This document shows, in pieces, positions 56,182-64,000 of a stretch of 64,000 nucleotides of DNA. Within the stretch, counting starts at the first letter, position 1, and every line of letters begins with the position of its first letter. The DNA lies in the NCBI RefSeq assembly GCF_024713975.1, contig NC_091112.1, positions 11,252,501-11,316,500 on the forward strand. The letters are read 5' to 3'. The notes beneath the pieces were generated by a model. The model was not told where the DNA came from and searched no databases. It saw nothing but the letters and a program-made list of their open reading frames with translations. Source of the DNA: Paralichthys olivaceus. Its lineage: Eukaryota > Chordata > Actinopteri > Pleuronectiformes > Paralichthyidae. Position numbers and translations under genes: made by a program.

Positions 56182-58209
56182 TCACTCTGTTTTCAGATGT
56201 TCGTGTGATCCTGAGGGGAGCACAGAGTAAAATGCCCTGCATGTCAAGGAGGCGTCGCAGGTATATCCATATGGACAGCAGTGCAAACCATCTGCGCAAC
56301 ACTGGCCCTGAAATCAACACAATGATGTTACAAAACAAAATAGACAAGTAAATGAATGCATTAAACAGTGATAAACAGGAGGTAGTTCTAACTTTTATAG
56401 TGTGGTGGGTATAATTATGTATTCGCATTTCCCCTGGGTTCTTACCGAAATGCTTACTTTATTATTCTATGTGGCTGTCTCTTTTAAGATGTGATGAAAA
56501 GAATAATGTTTGCAGAAAAATGCAAAATCCATACCAGTGGGTGGGGGCAGCAAGTCCACTTGTATATGGATCCTTTGCAGCAAGTCATCCCATTTGGGCA
56601 GTAAAACTTGGAATCACAGCGAATGACTCCAGCCTCGGGGGAACTGTCACTGGCCTCTGTCAGAGCTGTCATAGGAGTCTGAAATATAAATATAAATACA
56701 AACAGACTATTATACTCTATTATCGACTCTATTATTCATTCATATGTTAGACAGTGAAAAGATATTTCTCTATAACATTAAATATTAACAACTTCACAAT
56801 GGATTTTCAAAATCTGAAAAAGTTGTGAGACAACTGAGGGTTCATGTTTGTTGCCAATGCTTGTGTTCAGAAGCTGAAACTTTTACAATTTTTCTCCCAG
56901 TGGATGATGAATGAGAAAATCAATCCCAGGATAGGCTGCATACAGAGAACGTGACAAGAAGTGTGTTGTGTCCCACCTCCTGAAAGCTGACCTCCTCGTC
57001 TGGAGGTGAAATGAGAGTGGCAGGGACTGATGACAGAGCTTGTCTGGGGGTGAAAGGATATCTCAGGCCCCTCCTCACACAGTGGGTGTAAGAGTAGTCA
57101 CAGTCGTAGCCATACGGGCAACAGTGGTAGCCATCAAGACAGCAGCGGCCCTGTAAGCCACACATTATATACAACGATGAATGCAACCATTACTCCATAG
57201 AGACGTCTGTTTGGAGAATTACTCAAAAAGATGAGTTGCAAGTTAATGTTGCGTCAGTGTAGTTTATAAAAGGAATTCAAAGTCACTCACAGTCATGTGT
57301 CTTATTGCACATCAGCGAATAAATCAACTCACAGGAGAGTAAGGGCAACAGAACCAGGCGCCTGCTGGGTGTCTGCAGCAGGTAGTGCTATCAGGGCAAA
57401 TATAGTAGCTGTCACAGTGGACGACTGAGCTCTTTGATGCCTCTGGGACTTGGTCGTTTCTGGGCTCCTGCAGGGAAGACATAGGTAGAACAGGAGGGGC
57501 CTGCTCCTCTGCAGCCTCCTTCTTCACCATAGGTATCTGCATCCACAGCTGGCCCTGTTTCTCACACATCTGGGTGGCCAGGTTACAATGAAAGCCAAAG
57601 GGACAGCAGTGAGCCTGGTCTGAGCAGCACACGGCCTGGAGACACATGTGAGAACAGACAAGTAGAGAATTAGTAAGAATTAGAGCCAAGGTTATGTTAT
57701 TGTTGTGTTATTAAGGATGCAGAGTGGGCTGGGGAAGTTACCCATTGACTCTTGGTTCAGATTCAGAAAACCTTTTTTAAAACTTTCTCTAACATTGCGA
57801 GATATTACATTTGTCATCTTTTCTTGATTTCTCACAGAATGAAAAAAAAGTGGGATGTTTAGGGGACTAATATCCTTGGGTCCAATTTGGTGCAGATCCA
57901 AACTACAATTTAAAGAGCAACTTGCAGGTACACTTTTTAAAAACTTCGAGCAAGCAGATGTGAACTCAGTGAAGCTTTGACAAACAGGATTGTGTCATAT
58001 TACGTCACAAAAGAGAATCTAGTTGGCAGTTACTTAGCATGTAGATTAATCAGACTTACATTTGGATACTGACAGCAGGTAAAGCCATATTTAGTCATAC
58101 AGCAGGTGGCATGATCGGAGCAGACTGTCCCATCAGGGCAGTTGACGGAGCAGGATGCAAAGTCCCACACAAACACCCCGATCAACAGCCACACACTGAT
58201 CCTCAGCAT
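56182..58209 (-). CDS. grn: Progranulin-type precursor with three granulin modules, complete
   Basis: This is a secreted growth-factor and lysosomal precursor that is cut into cysteine-rich granulins. Coding exons on the minus strand: 58209-58060, 57635-57333, 57150-56977, 56678-56535, 56307-56182. They sum to 897 nt, 298 aa, and all introns are phase 0. The signal peptide MLRISVWLLIGVFVWDFASC covers residues 1-20. Three full 12-Cys granulin modules begin at about residues 24, 122 and 226, with the CC...CC...CCPxGxxC pattern. Each is split by an intron at the same place: QYPN|AVCC, YSP|GRCC, HPL|GQCC. Linkers are long and acidic. The total is much shorter than mammalian progranulin (7.5 modules). 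Short multi-granulin paralogs occur in fish; which paralog this is, I cannot say. Confidence 0.9.
57720..57905 (-). repeat. Fragment of a common teleost repeat in a grn intron
   Basis: 'gggatgtttaggggactaatatcc' followed by 'ccaatttggtgcagatccaaa' matches the tail wording of the repeat type noted at 15,715 and 16,150. It lies between the first two grn coding exons. Confidence 0.45.
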
Positions 58210-58572
58210 CTGCAGAAGAGAAGAGAAACAGAAAGTCTATTTGATTGAGTTGATCCAAAACCTAATGTGCAGTTTGAGGATAAAAATCACCAGCCTGAGT
58301 TTCCCTTAGGATGAATAAAGTATTTCTCTCTCTAGATTTGATTCAGATAATGTGGCTTCACTGTAAATCAGTACCCACAACTTTCTTAGCTTGTACTTCA
58401 CTTTCAGTTTCAGCCAGAAGTAAAAGCTTCCTGTTGTCCAGAGCTGCTTCATTGAACACTAAGAAGCGGCAGGTCTGAGAGTTTATGAAAAAAATCTACA
58501 CCGCAACTTTACTCTGGTTATAGAAATAAATACCTGAATGTAGATTCAGTGCTTTCTGTTTAAATCACCTAC

Positions 58573-58660
58573 CTTCAGCGAGTGAAGTGATTCGACTCCT
58601 TCCTGTACTACGTCTGGCACTCTCTCCAACTGAACAACAGACATATCAGTCTTTATATGG
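58573..58660 (-). promoter_or_regulatory. grn: grn core promoter and untranslated first exon
   Basis: A TATA box (TATAAA, minus strand 58657-58652) implies a transcription start near 58,625. The exon then runs to a strong donor, GAAG|GTAGGT, at 58573/58572. The next exon begins exactly at the ATG (58209), immediately after its acceptor AG, so the first exon is wholly untranslated. Confidence 0.6.
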
Positions 58661-59560
58661 AAGGTTGGTCCCTCCCACCCAATAAAATCTGGAGGCTGAA
58701 GTCGAGGTTACCATGTTGCATGTATCCTGTGACTGTCAAGAGATGAGGACAGTCACGGGTTTCAGTTCGACCACACCTTGACTTTTACAGGAAGATTTGA
58801 GTAATCATTGTTAGGCTGCAACGTGCAGAAGAAAGATATATAATATGGAAATAATAAAAATAATACCCTAGCCTAGCACCCCAAGCTATTTCAGGAATGT
58901 GTCTTCTCTTCCAAAGAAAGTACGATTTTAGCTGAGACACCGTCTCAGACAGCCTCAATTCTTCAGGACTCCCTCCAGAGCTTTGGGGGAGTGCTTTAAA
59001 TTTCTTTTTCTAAAGCTTTAACAAATTATTTGACAGTGGCTCTTGTTTGTTCAATTGTTTCATCCTCAATTTTTGTTCTTATAAAGTACTTTGTGACAAT
59101 GAAATCTAAGTGTGTGTGTGTTTTATTACTATTATCTATCCTGTATTATATCTGAAAAGGGCAATTCTACATAAAAAGTGCCTTTGCTTTTCAATAATTA
59201 AAGTGTATTTTCATAATTTACAATTTTTACTTGCAAAAGAGCATTAACGCATGTTGTATCGTGCATTTAATTTAAAGAGAGAACTGTTTCCCTCCATTGA
59301 ATAGACAAAAGAAATCCTTAAGCTGTAACAAATGAAGAGGAAGTGTACTGAGACAAGATAAAATACAATATCAACAAGCTCTAGTGCTTGTTGATATTAA
59401 ACCAAAACTGGGTCTTTGAGCCTCATCTAGTCATAAAGCTATAGCTATTTAGCAAATTATTGCTTTGATCTGTGGTTGGTTGATTGTACAGTGACCTCAC
59501 TTTTAATAAAGTTCAAAACAAGATGTAGTAGTAGAAGCAACAGAAACAAAGGCTAAAACA
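58661..59560. other. Spacer between grn and fam133
   Basis: AT-rich with no recognisable exon. At 59,360-59,400 there is a short imperfect palindrome ('aatatcaacaagctctagtgcttgttgatatt'). No gene was seen. Confidence 0.5.
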
Positions 59561-59564
59561 ACAC

Positions 59565-60158
59565 TTTATTAGTTCCCAGTTTATGCATTTCCATAGTAGT
59601 GCAACAACCCATCTAATGGAACAATCATCCCTTGTATAAATATTGTGACTGTGCAGCTCACATTTCTTATCACAGGTCCAACTTCAATATGAGGCTGGCG
59701 AGAGACAACAGGTGATCAGTTCTGCATGCATAACACAGGCACAAGCGTATCAAACTCATCTAGCAACAAGAAATGTCAGATCTCAGGTGTGACGCAGAGG
59801 GTGTGAACTCCTTACAGGGGCCAGCGCACTGTCGGCGAAGGCCAGTGCCAGCCAGAGATCTCCAGAATGAGGGACTGGAAAGATGTGGAATTCACTTCAG
59901 TTCTGTCGTTGACTGTAACTCAAAGAACAACCATCTATGAGAAGCATGGCGATAAAAGAAAACAAAAGATATGTACTGGTAGTTGCCAATTTGAGGGACC
60001 GGTGGGTCACCCTCGTCTTCACCCCAGCATTCCATGTCTGTACGTCTCCTCGATCAGTTGGATGACCGAGGCAGGAGGGGAGTTTTCGGTGGTCGAAGGC
60101 ATAAATAACACTACTGGTGACCAGCCGGGAGACCGTGACAACGGTAAAGCCACAGTTC
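59565..60158 (-). other. fam133b: fam133 3' UTR with poly(A) signal
   Basis: On the minus strand AATAAA lies at 59570-59565, about 590 bp past the stop codon. Open frames across this stretch overlap the UTR and show no family features. Confidence 0.55.
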
Positions 60159-63872
<3,714 letters not shown>

Positions 63873-64000
63873 TCATGGAGTTAAATGAAATACAATCTAA
63901 ATGAGGCACCGTGATTAAATAGTATAATGTCATAATACATCCATATGAGGATGCAACTGAATGAACGTGTGTTTAAAGTAAGTCAAATAAAAACTGATGC

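Overview
The window looks like a stretch of teleost fish chromosome. Genes are split by GT-AG introns, CA/GT microsatellites are frequent, several teleost-style interspersed repeats are present, and the reconstructed proteins match vertebrate families over their whole length. I translated the exons by hand. Reading frame is maintained across every splice junction in all seven genes. There are no bacterial, phage or CRISPR features, and I found no wholly new system. The unusual material lies in gene architecture and repeats.

Layout. 1-4.9 kb is intergenic with no gene I can recognise. 5.1-23.5 kb (+) is snx13, a 954-aa sorting nexin with membrane anchor, PXA, RGS, PX and C-terminal nexin domains in 25 coding exons, followed by a 3' UTR of about 2.3 kb. 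26.7-27.1 kb (-) is dmac1, a 97-aa complex I assembly factor. It sits head-to-head, 264 bp between start codons, with btd (27.4-29.8 kb, +), a 522-aa biotinidase with an intact catalytic triad. 31.3-49.1 kb (-) is ankrd28, a 1058-aa ankyrin-repeat subunit of protein phosphatase 6, in 29 coding exons plus a likely alternative first exon at 43.1 kb. 50.5-55.2 kb (-) is a 499-aa C2H2 zinc-finger gene with three tandemly duplicated exons. 56.2-58.6 kb (-) is a compact 298-aa progranulin with three granulin modules. 59.6 kb to beyond the right edge (-) is fam133, a Lys/Ser-rich protein whose first coding exon lies outside the window.

The genes do not form one pathway. They are housekeeping or secreted-protein genes that happen to be neighbours. 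The tail-to-tail pair btd/ankrd28 is also adjacent and convergent in human (3p25), so it looks like an old vertebrate linkage. dmac1 and btd probably share a bidirectional promoter. fam133, grn, the zinc-finger gene and ankrd28 run in tandem on the minus strand.

The main repeats are a non-autonomous DNA-transposon-like family with TTAA flanks (five copies), a TA-flanked inverted-repeat element inside a btd intron, pieces of other common teleost repeats, and long GT/CA tracts. Some GT tracts begin directly at splice donors.
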